A stretch of DNA of 49,300 nt from contig DAOWOF010000001.1 of the NCBI GenBank assembly GCA_030642205.1, forward strand, positions 1 to 49,300, written 5' to 3'. The notes beneath the pieces were generated by a model. That model searched no databases. It was not told the origin of the DNA and saw nothing but the letters and a program-made list of their open reading frames with translations. A program made the position numbers and the translations under genes. Shown piece by piece: positions 1 to 8,028 of this stretch; positions within the stretch are counted from its first letter, which is position 1; each line of letters begins with the position of its first letter. Origin of the DNA: Desulfobacteraceae bacterium. GTDB taxonomy: Bacteria > Desulfobacterota > DSM-4660 > Desulfatiglandales > Desulfatiglandaceae.

Positions 1-290
1 AGTGCTTAAAATCTTTATCTTTTTTGAAATTAAACGTAACCTTAGAGGTTCCAACTTATTCAAATCGATATGAAAAATCGCTCTTTGTGGATAGGTAGTA
101 TCTAATTGTTTTAGCTTTGCTTTTTTTCCTGGATATGATATTTTTTAATTGAATAAAAGATTTTTTTGATCAATTAACTGGATTAATTTCAATGCGCTTA
201 ATTTGCCCAAAGTCAAGTGTAAAAGATAAATTTACCATAAAAAATGGGCAAAAGAGGGCTTTTGAAATTGAAATGGCAAAGATATAATTT
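1..290. other. Upstream region of parA
   Basis: No gene is supported here. The sequence is very AT-rich. A 7-bp inverted repeat, TTGCCCA at 203-209 and TGGGCAA at 245-251, lies just upstream of the parA start and could be an operator or attenuator; this is inference. At 86-94 there is one 8-of-9 match to the reverse complement of the DnaA box (TGTGGATAG against TGTGGATAA). A single near-match is weak evidence for an origin, although parAB often lies near oriC. Confidence 0.4.
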
Positions 291-1052
291 ATGGGTAATA
301 TAATTTCCATTACCAACCAGAAAGGTGGAGTAGGTAAAACCACAACTGCGATTAATCTGGCTGCCTCGCTTGCTGCTGCTGATAAGAGCTGTCTTTTGAT
401 CGATAGTGATCCACAGGGGAATGCAACCACTGGGATGGGAGTTGATCGTATTTCCTTAAAAAATGGGCTTTTTAAATTTATGGTGGAAGATGCTCAGGAA
501 GAAGAGGTAATCAAAAAAACAAATATTCCCGGACTTGATTTCATTGGAGCAAGTATGGACCTTGTCGGGGCTGAAATTGAGATGTCCGATTTAGAGGACA
601 AAGAATACTGCCTGCGCAAAAAGCTTATTAATTTAAGAAGAAAATATAAATATATTTTTATTGATTGCCCTCCTTCATTGGGTTTTCTGACGATTAATGC
701 CCTGACAGCTGCTGATACCATTCTGGTCCCTCTTCAATGTGAATATTATGCCTTAGAAGGATTGTCTCAACTTTTAACAACGGTCAACGCCCTCAAAAAA
801 AGGCTTAATCCTAATTTGGGTTTAATGGGCATCCTTTTGACTATGTATGATAAACGAAATAATATTTCACAACAGGTTGCAGAAGAGGTAAGGTCTCATT
901 TCAAAAGTAAGGTGTTTAAAACTGTAATCCCGCGCAATGTACGTTTGAGTGAGGCTCCCAGTTATGGAAAGCCAATCCTGCTTTATGATATCAATTGCAA
1001 AGGGGCTCAAAGTTATCTTGCATTAGCAACAGAAATGATCAAAAAGGGATAA
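291..1052 (+). CDS. parA: Chromosome-partitioning ATPase ParA/Soj
   Basis: ParA is the Walker-type ATPase that binds nucleoid DNA when ATP-bound and works with ParB to segregate replicated origins. The 253-residue length is normal for chromosomal Soj proteins. The deviant Walker A motif KGGVGKTT is near residues 10-18, a Walker B-like FIDCPPSLG segment follows near residue 125, and the C-terminal IPRNVRLSEAPSYGKP stretch is highly typical of the family. The start codon lies directly before the conserved nucleotide-binding strand, so it is probably right although no strong Shine-Dalgarno is visible. The stop is 8 bp before the likely parB start, so the two genes form an operon. Confidence 0.96.
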   Translation: MGNIISITNQKGGVGKTTTAINLAASLAAADKSCLLIDSDPQGNATTGMGVDRISLKNGLFKFMVEDAQEEEVIKKTNIPGLDFIGASMDLVGAEIEMSDLEDKEYCLRKKLINLRRKYKYIFIDCPPSLGFLTINALTAADTILVPLQCEYYALEGLSQLLTTVNALKKRLNPNLGLMGILLTMYDKRNNISQQVAEEVRSHFKSKVFKTVIPRNVRLSEAPSYGKPILLYDINCKGAQSYLALATEMIKKG

Positions 1053-1060
1053 AACTAATA

Positions 1061-1915
1061 ATGGCAAAACGAAAAGTTCTCGGAAGAGGTTTATCAGCCT
1101 TGATTCCCGAAGCAAATAAATTGATTGATAAAGAAGTAAAATATTTTGAGTGTTCTGTTGATGAAATAGAGCCCAATCCCTATCAACCCAGGGAAGATTT
1201 TTCGTCCTCTCGTATGGAAGAAATGGTGAACTCAGTAAAAGAAAAGGGGATTATCACGCCGTTGTTAGTAAATAAAATTGATTCGGGATATCAACTGATT
1301 GCAGGAGAACGGCGCTGGCGTTCAGCCAAACAGGCAGGGCTAAAACATGTACCAGTGGTGGTACGTAATGTTTCTCTAACTGAGTCATTGGAGCTGGCAC
1401 TAATAGAAAATATTCATCGAAAAGATCTCAATCCCATAGAAGAAGCTACTGCCTATAAAAAATTATTAGATGATTCAGGGCGTAGTCAGGAATCCCTTGC
1501 CAAATTATTGGGAAAAAATCGTACAACTATTACCAATATGCTGAGGTTGTTAAATTTACCCATATATATCCAGCAAGATTTAATTTATGATCGGCTTTCC
1601 ATGGGGCACGCTCGCTTGCTGGCCGGCATAAAGGATGAGGCATTACAGCAATTTTTAAGAGATATTATTATCAAAAAATCCCTGACGGTTCGTCAGGCAG
1701 AGTCACTGGCAAGGGTCAAACAATCTTCTGCTAAAAAACAACCATCTCAGAAGCAGGATTTAGAAATGGATTATTATATACAATCATTGGCGGATAATCT
1801 TAAACGCTCCTTTGGCACCAAAGTTGATATCAAGAGAAAAGGACAGAAAGGTAAAATTATTCTTCACTTTTATTCTGATGATGAATTGGATCGGTTGCTC
1901 AATATTTTAAACTAA
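1061..1915 (+). CDS. parB: Chromosome-partitioning protein ParB/Spo0J
   Basis: ParB binds parS sites near the origin, spreads along DNA and stimulates ParA ATPase. The open frame runs back to 995, but the start at 1061 is preferred: the protein then begins with MAKRKVLGRGLSALIPEA, the typical ParB N-terminus that contacts ParA, and AAAAAGGGA lies upstream. The ParB/Srx CTPase motifs AGERRWRSAK and ENIHRKDLNPIEEA are present, followed by a helix-turn-helix region (SLAKLLGKNRTTITNMLRLL) and a short C-terminal dimerisation domain, 284 residues in all. No clear copy of the usual parS palindrome was noticed in the window. An inverted repeat starts immediately after the stop. Confidence 0.95.
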   Translation: MAKRKVLGRGLSALIPEANKLIDKEVKYFECSVDEIEPNPYQPREDFSSSRMEEMVNSVKEKGIITPLLVNKIDSGYQLIAGERRWRSAKQAGLKHVPVVVRNVSLTESLELALIENIHRKDLNPIEEATAYKKLLDDSGRSQESLAKLLGKNRTTITNMLRLLNLPIYIQQDLIYDRLSMGHARLLAGIKDEALQQFLRDIIIKKSLTVRQAESLARVKQSSAKKQPSQKQDLEMDYYIQSLADNLKRSFGTKVDIKRKGQKGKIILHFYSDDELDRLLNILN

Positions 1916-1946
1916 GGACTTGTCCGGAAATAAGTTGGACAAGTCC
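1914..1946 (+). terminator. Palindrome directly after parB stop (repeat family member)
   Basis: GGACTTGTCC (1916-1925) and GGACAAGTCC (1937-1946) are a perfect 10-bp inverted repeat around an 11-nt loop, starting at the parB stop codon. There is no T-tract, so intrinsic termination is uncertain. Related sequences occur after other stop codons in the window (17842, 25824 and 39226), so it belongs to a dispersed 3'-end repeat. Confidence 0.55.
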
Positions 1947-2089
1947 CAAGGAACTGAGAATATTGAATTCAGGTTCTTCAGAATAATATGTAGACAGTAA
2001 GGTGTTGTTCTAAAACGGTAAGTATAATTAGCATGTGGAAGGTCTTTTTTATTGGCTAAAATACAGGGTAGTCTCAGGAGTTGTAAAAC

Positions 2090-2506
2090 GTGAAATTAAT
2101 GATAATGGATGGGCAAGGGGGCGGGATAGGATCGACTATTATTAAGGGTCTTAGAGAGAGACTTGGTCATGATATTGAAATACTTGCCTTGGGCACAAAT
2201 TCTATCGCCACTTCCCGAATGATGAAGGCCGGAGCCAACAGGGGAGCCACTGGTGAAAATACAATTGTCAGGACAAGTATGCTTGTGGATGTAATTATTG
2301 GACCATTGGCTATTATTATGGCCAACTCAATGTTGGGAGAAGTAACCTCCAGGATGGCTAGTGCTGTAAGTTCAAGTAGTGCTAAAAAGATATTAATTCC
2401 CCTAAACCAGGAAAATGTTCAGGTTATTGGCGTCTCAGGTGAACCATTACCACATTTGGTAAACAAGGTTGTAAATATTATAAGGGAAATGAATCAACAT
2501 GTGTGA
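2090..2506 (+). CDS. DUF3842 family protein
   Basis: A 138-residue protein matching the DUF3842 pattern, with a glycine-rich N-terminal loop MDGQGGGIGSTIIKGLRERL that resembles a nucleotide-binding or Rossmann-like turn. No biochemical function is established that I know of. The start is GTG at 2090, chosen because CAGGAG sits at 2075-2080 with 9-nt spacing and because the family begins right at this motif. A second conserved-looking stretch, GANRGATGENTIVRT, lies near residues 49-63. Its last 8 nt overlap the start of the cooT-like gene, so the two are translationally coupled and probably act together. Recognition is from memory of the family. Confidence 0.8.
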   Translation: MKLMIMDGQGGGIGSTIIKGLRERLGHDIEILALGTNSIATSRMMKAGANRGATGENTIVRTSMLVDVIIGPLAIIMANSMLGEVTSRMASAVSSSSAKKILIPLNQENVQVIGVSGEPLPHLVNKVVNIIREMNQHV

Positions 2507-2687
2507 ATCAACAGCTTATATATTAAAAAATGGCGTGGAAGAATTAGTCCTTGAGAGCGTTGACAGTATCGAGGATCTTGGAAACGGAATCAAATTGCGT
2601 AGTATGTTTGGAGAAGAAATTAAAATAAAAGCAAGGTTTAAAACATTGTCTCTTGTGGATCACAAGATTATCCTGGAGTCATATTAG
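2499..2687 (+). CDS. cooT: CooT-family nickel-binding protein
   Basis: A 62-residue protein beginning MCEST, with the conserved Cys2 that in CooT of Rhodospirillum contributes to Ni(II) binding by the dimer. The pattern of short beta strands, GVEELVLESV and SMFGEEIKIKARF, matches the CooT family. CooT helps supply nickel to carbon monoxide dehydrogenase; here no coo genes are adjacent, so the nickel client is unknown. The start overlaps the end of the DUF3842 gene by 8 nt. The stop codon overlaps the stop of the convergent maf gene. Length and first residues fit the family well. Confidence 0.78.
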   Translation: MCESTAYILKNGVEELVLESVDSIEDLGNGIKLRSMFGEEIKIKARFKTLSLVDHKIILESY

Positions 2688-3292
2688 GATATCGGAAATT
2701 TATTCAGCGCTCTTATTTTAACAAGTGCTTTAATCAGGTCGCATAAAGGTAGCCCAACAACATTTGAATAAGAGCCTGAAATGCTTTCAACCATAAATGC
2801 CCCAATCCCCTGGATAGCATAGCTCCCTGCCTTGCCATATGGTTCTTCGGTGTTTATATAAGCATCTATTTCTTGTTCTGTAAGCTTTTTAAAATAGACA
2901 TTGGTGGTAATCGCTTCCAGGCTGGCCATCTGACCTGATGGGTCTAAAATACATATGCCGGTTATGACCGCATGCCTCCTTCCATTCAGCAATAACAACA
3001 TCTGTCTTGCTTCTCTGGTATCTTTTGGTTTCCCAAGCAGTTGATTACCCGACAGCACCAGTGTATCAGCTCCAAGAACCCAGTAACTGCCAATAACAGC
3101 CTTAACACTTGCTGCCTTCTTTTGAGCTAAATGACAGCAAAGTTCTTCTGGAATAAAGCCTGTTTCATTCTCTATGATGTTACTTGCTTGAATTCGGAAA
3201 GGAATACCTGTTTGTATCAGAAGTTCTTCTCTGCGTGGAGAAGCTGAAGCCAGAATCAAAGGATTCTCTGTGCTGATAAATGGAAATTTCAT
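2684..3292 (-). CDS. maf: Maf-like nucleotide pyrophosphatase
   Basis: Maf proteins are house-cleaning nucleotide pyrophosphatases that hydrolyse non-canonical or methylated NTPs. The N-terminal signature LILASASPRREELL, the ADTLVLSG motif, GKPKDTREARQMLLLLNG and the C-terminal GAFMVESISGSYSNVVGLPL all match the family. The open frame extends to 3325, but the start at 3292 gives the normal N-terminus just before the signature strand. It is 7 bp downstream of tatD and probably co-transcribed with it. The product is 202 residues, a usual length. Which subfamily substrate (dTTP/UTP or m7GTP) applies is not resolved here. Confidence 0.93.
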   Translation of the reverse strand: MKFPFISTENPLILASASPRREELLIQTGIPFRIQASNIIENETGFIPEELCCHLAQKKAASVKAVIGSYWVLGADTLVLSGNQLLGKPKDTREARQMLLLLNGRRHAVITGICILDPSGQMASLEAITTNVYFKKLTEQEIDAYINTEEPYGKAGSYAIQGIGAFMVESISGSYSNVVGLPLCDLIKALVKIRALNKFPIS

Positions 3293-3299
3293 AAATGAT

Positions 3300-4058
3300 C
3301 TACAAATCAAAAAGGGCTTTGGCATTATTGGTGGTTTGTCGGGCCAGGTCTGCCAGGGTTATATTTCTCAGGCGCGCCACTTCTTGAGCCGTATAAGATA
3401 CAAAAAAAGGTTCATTTCGCTTGCCTCTTTTGGGAACTGGCGCCAAAAAGGGAGCATCAGTTTCCAGGAGCATAGATTCAATAGGAATACTGGATGCCAC
3501 CTCCTTTGTTAAAATAGCATTCTTATAAGTTACTACTCCGGGAATTGAGATATAATATCCTAATTCTATAAAAGCCAAGGCCAGTTCCTTGTCACCTGAA
3601 AAGCAATGGATAACGCCCTTGCCTTTTCCATATTTTTTTAAAATATCATATACTTGAGTGTGAGCTTCTCGATCGTGGATAATGACCGGCAGATCCAGGT
3701 CATTGGCTAGTTTTAGTTGAAGCTTAAAGAAATCCAGCTGGTCTGAGGGCGAAGAATAGCCTCGATAAAAATCGAGTCCGATTTCTCCCCATGCGACCAC
3801 CTTGGAATCTCCTGCCAATTGGGTTACCTGATCAATATATTTCAAAGAGGATGGGCCGGCATTATGAGGATGATAACCAACTGATGCATATATGGAATCG
3901 TTCTGGTGCGCTAGTTCTATTGCTTTTTTGGAGCTATTATAATCAATTCCCACAGTGATTATATGAGAGAGGCCTCCTTCTAAGGCAGTTTTAATAACTT
4001 GCTCTCTATCCTGGTCAAATTCATGTAAATCCAGGTGGGCGTGTGTGTCAATTAACAT
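3300..4058 (-). CDS. tatD: TatD-family metal-dependent hydrolase (DNase)
   Basis: A TIM-barrel hydrolase of the TatD/YcfH family, with 3'-5' exonuclease activity in characterised members. Metal-ligand motifs are all visible: IDTHAHLD at the N-terminus, GEIGLDFYRGYS, VIIHDREAH, VIHCFSGD and the C-terminal LLETDAPFLAPVPKRGKRNEP. The frame extends upstream to 4187, but starting at MLIDTHAHLD (4058) gives 252 residues and the family's standard first residues. No strong Shine-Dalgarno is seen. It heads a tatD-maf operon that diverges from the GAF-PilB ATPase gene, leaving a 197-bp divergent promoter region. Confidence 0.93.
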   Translation of the reverse strand: MLIDTHAHLDLHEFDQDREQVIKTALEGGLSHIITVGIDYNSSKKAIELAHQNDSIYASVGYHPHNAGPSSLKYIDQVTQLAGDSKVVAWGEIGLDFYRGYSSPSDQLDFFKLQLKLANDLDLPVIIHDREAHTQVYDILKKYGKGKGVIHCFSGDKELALAFIELGYYISIPGVVTYKNAILTKEVASSIPIESMLLETDAPFLAPVPKRGKRNEPFFVSYTAQEVARLRNITLADLARQTTNNAKALFDL

Positions 4059-4255
4059 GCTTTCAAATATATCTCTCAAGTTTATCACCTTATCTGACAA
4101 TAAAATGGACATAGGCATAATTAAAAAAATATCTGTTTGGCTCATATTTGCCAAGCACAAATTTTGATGCGATACTAATAAGCCCATCTATTTTTTCGTT
4201 TGGTATACTATATTTTCTTTTTTATTTCTTTAAAAATATATTGGTTGCTAAAACA

Positions 4256-6574
4256 ATGTCTCAATTAAAAGAAGAACAAATATTTCCTGAAAAAAAACGG
4301 TTGCTTGAGACGCAATTAGCTTACCAAAAAAAACTCAATAATATTACCAATCAAATTCACTCTGCCAATAATACAAATGAAATTTTATTGAACCTCCAAG
4401 GCGAAATTCTGGGTCTTTTTGACGCTGATCGTATTACAGTCTACTTGATTGATGGGATAAAGAAACAAATAGTATCCAGATTCAAGACAGGTAATGAAAT
4501 AAAAGAAATCAGAATACCTATTGACTGCCGGAGTCTTTCCGGTTTTTGTGCAGCTACCGGCAAAGTAATGAATTTCAACAATGTTTATGACAAAGAGGAA
4601 CTAAAAAAGCTTAGTCCTCAATTGGTATTTGATCAGAGCTGGGATAAAAAATCAAACTATAAAACAACGCAGGTGCTTGTAGCCCCCATTTTTTATAATA
4701 AATTTATGCTTGGAGTCATCCAGGTCATCAATAAAAAAGGGAATACGGCTTTTACCAAGGCTGATCAGATAGCGATTCTGGATATCGCCAAAGTCCTGGG
4801 ATTGGCATTTTATAAAAATCAAAAAGCGTCCAAAAAAGATAAACCGACTAAATTTGAATTTCTTATTACAAATAATATAATAAGCGGCAAAGATCTTGCC
4901 GAGGCTATGTCACGCGCCAGGAAAACAAAAAGAACCATAGGCTCAATTTTAATTTCCGATTTCCAGGTATCAAAAGATGATATAGGCAAATCTCTTTCCA
5001 ATTTTTTCAATACCCGCTTTATTCCCTATGATGATAAAATGGTCATCCCTGGCCAGCTACTCAAAGGCCTGAAGGTCAATTTCCTGAAAAACAATCTTTT
5101 TGTGCCTATTGCCCAGGATAGGGAAAAAGTAATTATAAGCATGGGAGATCCAAGCAATCTTCCAGTAAAAGATACTATAAAAAGAATTATTCCTGCCAAA
5201 GAGTATGAATATTGTGTGTCTACCAAGGATGATATTTTTAATATGATTGATCTGTTCTTTGATGTGAAAAGAACAGAAATGATGACCGATTCCGGCAGTA
5301 TCGAAGACATTCTGGGGCAGTTAGATAGCGTTGATGATGATGAAATGGACGCTAGTTTTGATAGTTTATCGGAGGATGACAGCGCCATTGTCAAGCTTGT
5401 CAATAAAATGATTGTAGATGCCTATAATAGAGATGCATCTGATATCCATGTTGAACCTGGTCAAGGGAAGGATAATGCGGAAATACGATTCAGGATAGAT
5501 GGGTCCTGCCAAATTTATCAAACTATTCCATACACTTATAAGAGGGCTATAGTCTCCAGACTCAAGATCATGTCTGACCTCGATATCGCTGAAAGGAGAC
5601 TCCCGCAGGATGGTAAAATAAAATTCAGAAAATTTGCTCCACTTGATATCGAGCTCAGGGTCGCTACTATTCCTTCTGTTGGGCAGAATGAGGATGTGGT
5701 TATGCGTATCCTTGCCTCGGGAGATCCTATTCCTTTAGAAAAAATGGGCATGAGTGAAAGAAATTATAATTCTTTTATAGATCTGGTAAGCAGACCTTAT
5801 GGTATTATCCTGGTAGTCGGACCTACGGGTAGCGGTAAAACAACTACCCTGCATGCGGGTCTTGGTTATATTAATAAGCCTGAAACAAAGATATGGACTG
5901 CTGAAGATCCTGTTGAGATAACGCAGAAAGGCTTGCGTCAGGTGCAGGTACAGGCAAAAATAGGATTTAATTTCGCAACAGCCATGCGTGCCTTTTTAAG
6001 GGCTGATCCAGATGTTATTATGGTGGGCGAAATGCGTGACCATGAAACAGTTTCAACAGGAATTGAAGCTTCTTTAACAGGCCATTTAGTATTCAGTACA
6101 CTCCATACAAATAGTGCCCCTGAAACAATAACCAGGCTTTTAGATATGGGAATGGACCCATTTAATTTTGCAGATGCTTTATTAGGTGTTCTTGCTCAAC
6201 GTCTGGTGCGAACACTTTGTAAGGATTGTAAGGAAAAATATCATCCTGATAGAAAAGAGTTTGAGGCCCTGGAGAGGGCATATAATGGAGATTTTAATGG
6301 CCTCGGATTTGAGTATAATGACGATTTTTTCCTATATAAGCCTGCTGGTTGCGCTCAATGTGGGAACACAGGCTATAGGGGCAGAACAGGAATTCATGAA
6401 TTGCTTATTGGAACAGATCCCATGAAAAGTCTTATCCAGGACCGAGCCAAAATGGAGGATTTAAGAAAGCAATCTATTGAAGATGGAATGACAACCCTGT
6501 TGCAGGATGGCATCCGCAAGGTCTGCTTAGGTCAAACAGATCTTTTACAAGTTAGAAAAGTGTGCATTAAATAA
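4256..6574 (+). CDS. GAF-domain type II secretion/type IV pilus assembly ATPase (GspE/PilB-like)
   Basis: A 772-residue ATPase of the PilB/GspE family with an added N-terminal GAF sensor domain (about residues 25-185). A MshEN-type domain follows (about 195-340; in relatives this binds cyclic di-GMP). The AAA-like secretion ATPase domain has Walker A GPTGSGKTTT near residue 522, the Asp and His boxes, Walker B FLRADPDVIMVGEMRD, and a zinc-binding insertion with CKDC and CAQC pairs near residues 655-702 (TGYRGRTGIHE). The start at 4256 (MSQLKEEQ) is preferred because upstream codons to 4148 encode an unlikely hydrophobic lead-in; the ribosome site is weak. No other pilus or secretion genes are nearby. 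It could power a pilus, a secretion system, or signal-dependent assembly. Confidence 0.9.
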   Translation: MSQLKEEQIFPEKKRLLETQLAYQKKLNNITNQIHSANNTNEILLNLQGEILGLFDADRITVYLIDGIKKQIVSRFKTGNEIKEIRIPIDCRSLSGFCAATGKVMNFNNVYDKEELKKLSPQLVFDQSWDKKSNYKTTQVLVAPIFYNKFMLGVIQVINKKGNTAFTKADQIAILDIAKVLGLAFYKNQKASKKDKPTKFEFLITNNIISGKDLAEAMSRARKTKRTIGSILISDFQVSKDDIGKSLSNFFNTRFIPYDDKMVIPGQLLKGLKVNFLKNNLFVPIAQDREKVIISMGDPSNLPVKDTIKRIIPAKEYEYCVSTKDDIFNMIDLFFDVKRTEMMTDSGSIEDILGQLDSVDDDEMDASFDSLSEDDSAIVKLVNKMIVDAYNRDASDIHVEPGQGKDNAEIRFRIDGSCQIYQTIPYTYKRAIVSRLKIMSDLDIAERRLPQDGKIKFRKFAPLDIELRVATIPSVGQNEDVVMRILASGDPIPLEKMGMSERNYNSFIDLVSRPYGIILVVGPTGSGKTTTLHAGLGYINKPETKIWTAEDPVEITQKGLRQVQVQAKIGFNFATAMRAFLRADPDVIMVGEMRDHETVSTGIEASLTGHLVFSTLHTNSAPETITRLLDMGMDPFNFADALLGVLAQRLVRTLCKDCKEKYHPDRKEFEALERAYNGDFNGLGFEYNDDFFLYKPAGCAQCGNTGYRGRTGIHELLIGTDPMKSLIQDRAKMEDLRKQSIEDGMTTLLQDGIRKVCLGQTDLLQVRKVCIK

Positions 6575-6646
6575 TTTAATATCAAAATTTGTTTTCTAAT
6601 TAGCTCGGTTTTGAAGGTCGTGGACGAAAAAAATATTTTGATGCCA

Positions 6647-7846
6647 TCAATATTTAAACTGTCCTTTTTCATAAATTATAACTTTTTTACCATCTGTAAG
6701 CTCGGCTTGTACTATTTTTTCCTCTGTGTTTACAAGGTCCCAATGAAGAGCTGAATCATTGAAGCCTAATGTGTTTTTAATTTCTTTTGTAAGTTCAGTT
6801 GGGTCACCATCATAGGTATCGGTATAAGAAGATCCCATGGCTATATGACAATTGCCATGACGTCCGCCATAGTTTTCATCGAAAAGGGTATTAGCCATAA
6901 ATTTATTAATCCTTGAAAAACGTTTATCTGTAAGAGAAAATTCACCTAGTCTGGATGCCCCGCGATCCATGGCTAATTGTTGCTGAACAAATTGGAGCCC
7001 TTTTTTTGCCTTAATCTCTTTTAATACTCCTTTTTTAAAAAAGAGATGGATACCCTCAACATAATTTCCGTTTCGAAAAGATGGTTGATTAGCGTAATAT
7101 TGTCCTTCGGTCTTGTGCCAATCAGGGGAAAGAAAGAGTTCAAAACTTGGAATATTATGGCCTGAGATGCCAATCCATTTACGTTTTTTACCTGGCGCAA
7201 TTCGTAAATCTATTTGATTCCCTGTAATATGATAATATTTGACATCCATACTATTAATCCAGGTTTTGATCGTCATGGCATTCTTATGAATTTCTTTCCA
7301 GGCGCGAACAGGATCCTTTTTATCCAGATAACATGCCCTAATAATTTGATTAGTATATTCTTTAGGAGTTAACTGTGCATATTTAGCCAATTCTTCTGTA
7401 GGAGAAACGCAAAGAGTCCATCCAAATTTTCCTTGTTCTTCCCGTTCATTGAGGATGTCACGCAAAAATTTTCTTGCCACTGCTGCTTTACCAATTTTCT
7501 TTGGATCAATCTGGCTAAGATGGGTTAGCGATTCAGGGGCTCGTAAGAAGATGTTTCCATTGACATTTTCCATTAACTCCTTTTGGCCTGGCGCAGTGAA
7601 AGCGAGTTGATTCTTGTTGGCCAAATTATAAAAATCATACTCAATAACAGGCGAGATCACTGGCCTCATAATTGGATTCATACCCATTTCCAGGATTTTT
7701 TTATGCAGGACCTCGGCCAATTTTAAAGCCGCCGGGTCAAATCTTATAAGGATCTTATCCCCTCTTTTATAAGTTTCCTTCCTTGCTGTTTTAAGCCCCC
7801 ATAAAAGCACGTCTGCGTATTTTATTATTTGTAATTTTGTGAGCAT
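6647..7846 (-). CDS. M29-family aminopeptidase
   Basis: A 399-residue metallo-aminopeptidase of MEROPS family M29 (AmpS/aminopeptidase T type), cytoplasmic exopeptidases with a co-catalytic metal pair. Supporting segments are YADVLLWGLKTARKETYKRG at the N-terminus, GASRLGEFSLTD, the histidine-rich NYGGRHGNCHIAMGSSYTDT and the C-terminal ALHWDLVNTEE, which carry the usual Glu/His/Asp ligands. GGAGTT lies 5-6 nt before the ATG. The gene follows lon on the same strand with a 180-bp gap, suggesting peptide turnover after proteolysis, and converges on the PilB-like gene. Confidence 0.88.
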   Translation of the reverse strand: MLTKLQIIKYADVLLWGLKTARKETYKRGDKILIRFDPAALKLAEVLHKKILEMGMNPIMRPVISPVIEYDFYNLANKNQLAFTAPGQKELMENVNGNIFLRAPESLTHLSQIDPKKIGKAAVARKFLRDILNEREEQGKFGWTLCVSPTEELAKYAQLTPKEYTNQIIRACYLDKKDPVRAWKEIHKNAMTIKTWINSMDVKYYHITGNQIDLRIAPGKKRKWIGISGHNIPSFELFLSPDWHKTEGQYYANQPSFRNGNYVEGIHLFFKKGVLKEIKAKKGLQFVQQQLAMDRGASRLGEFSLTDKRFSRINKFMANTLFDENYGGRHGNCHIAMGSSYTDTYDGDPTELTKEIKNTLGFNDSALHWDLVNTEEKIVQAELTDGKKVIIYEKGQFKY

Positions 7847-8028
7847 TTTAACTCCAGACTTCGTGAATTGAATTTTATTATTTGCCTAACACTTTAACAT
7901 CAATGAATAATATTAGAATAGATAGAAAAAATATTTCAGGGGAGTTAACCACTGTAAAACAATAAAAGGATTAATCCCAAAAAATAGTGACTGTAATAAT
8001 CGTTTTATTAAAATGATGTCCGGATAGA

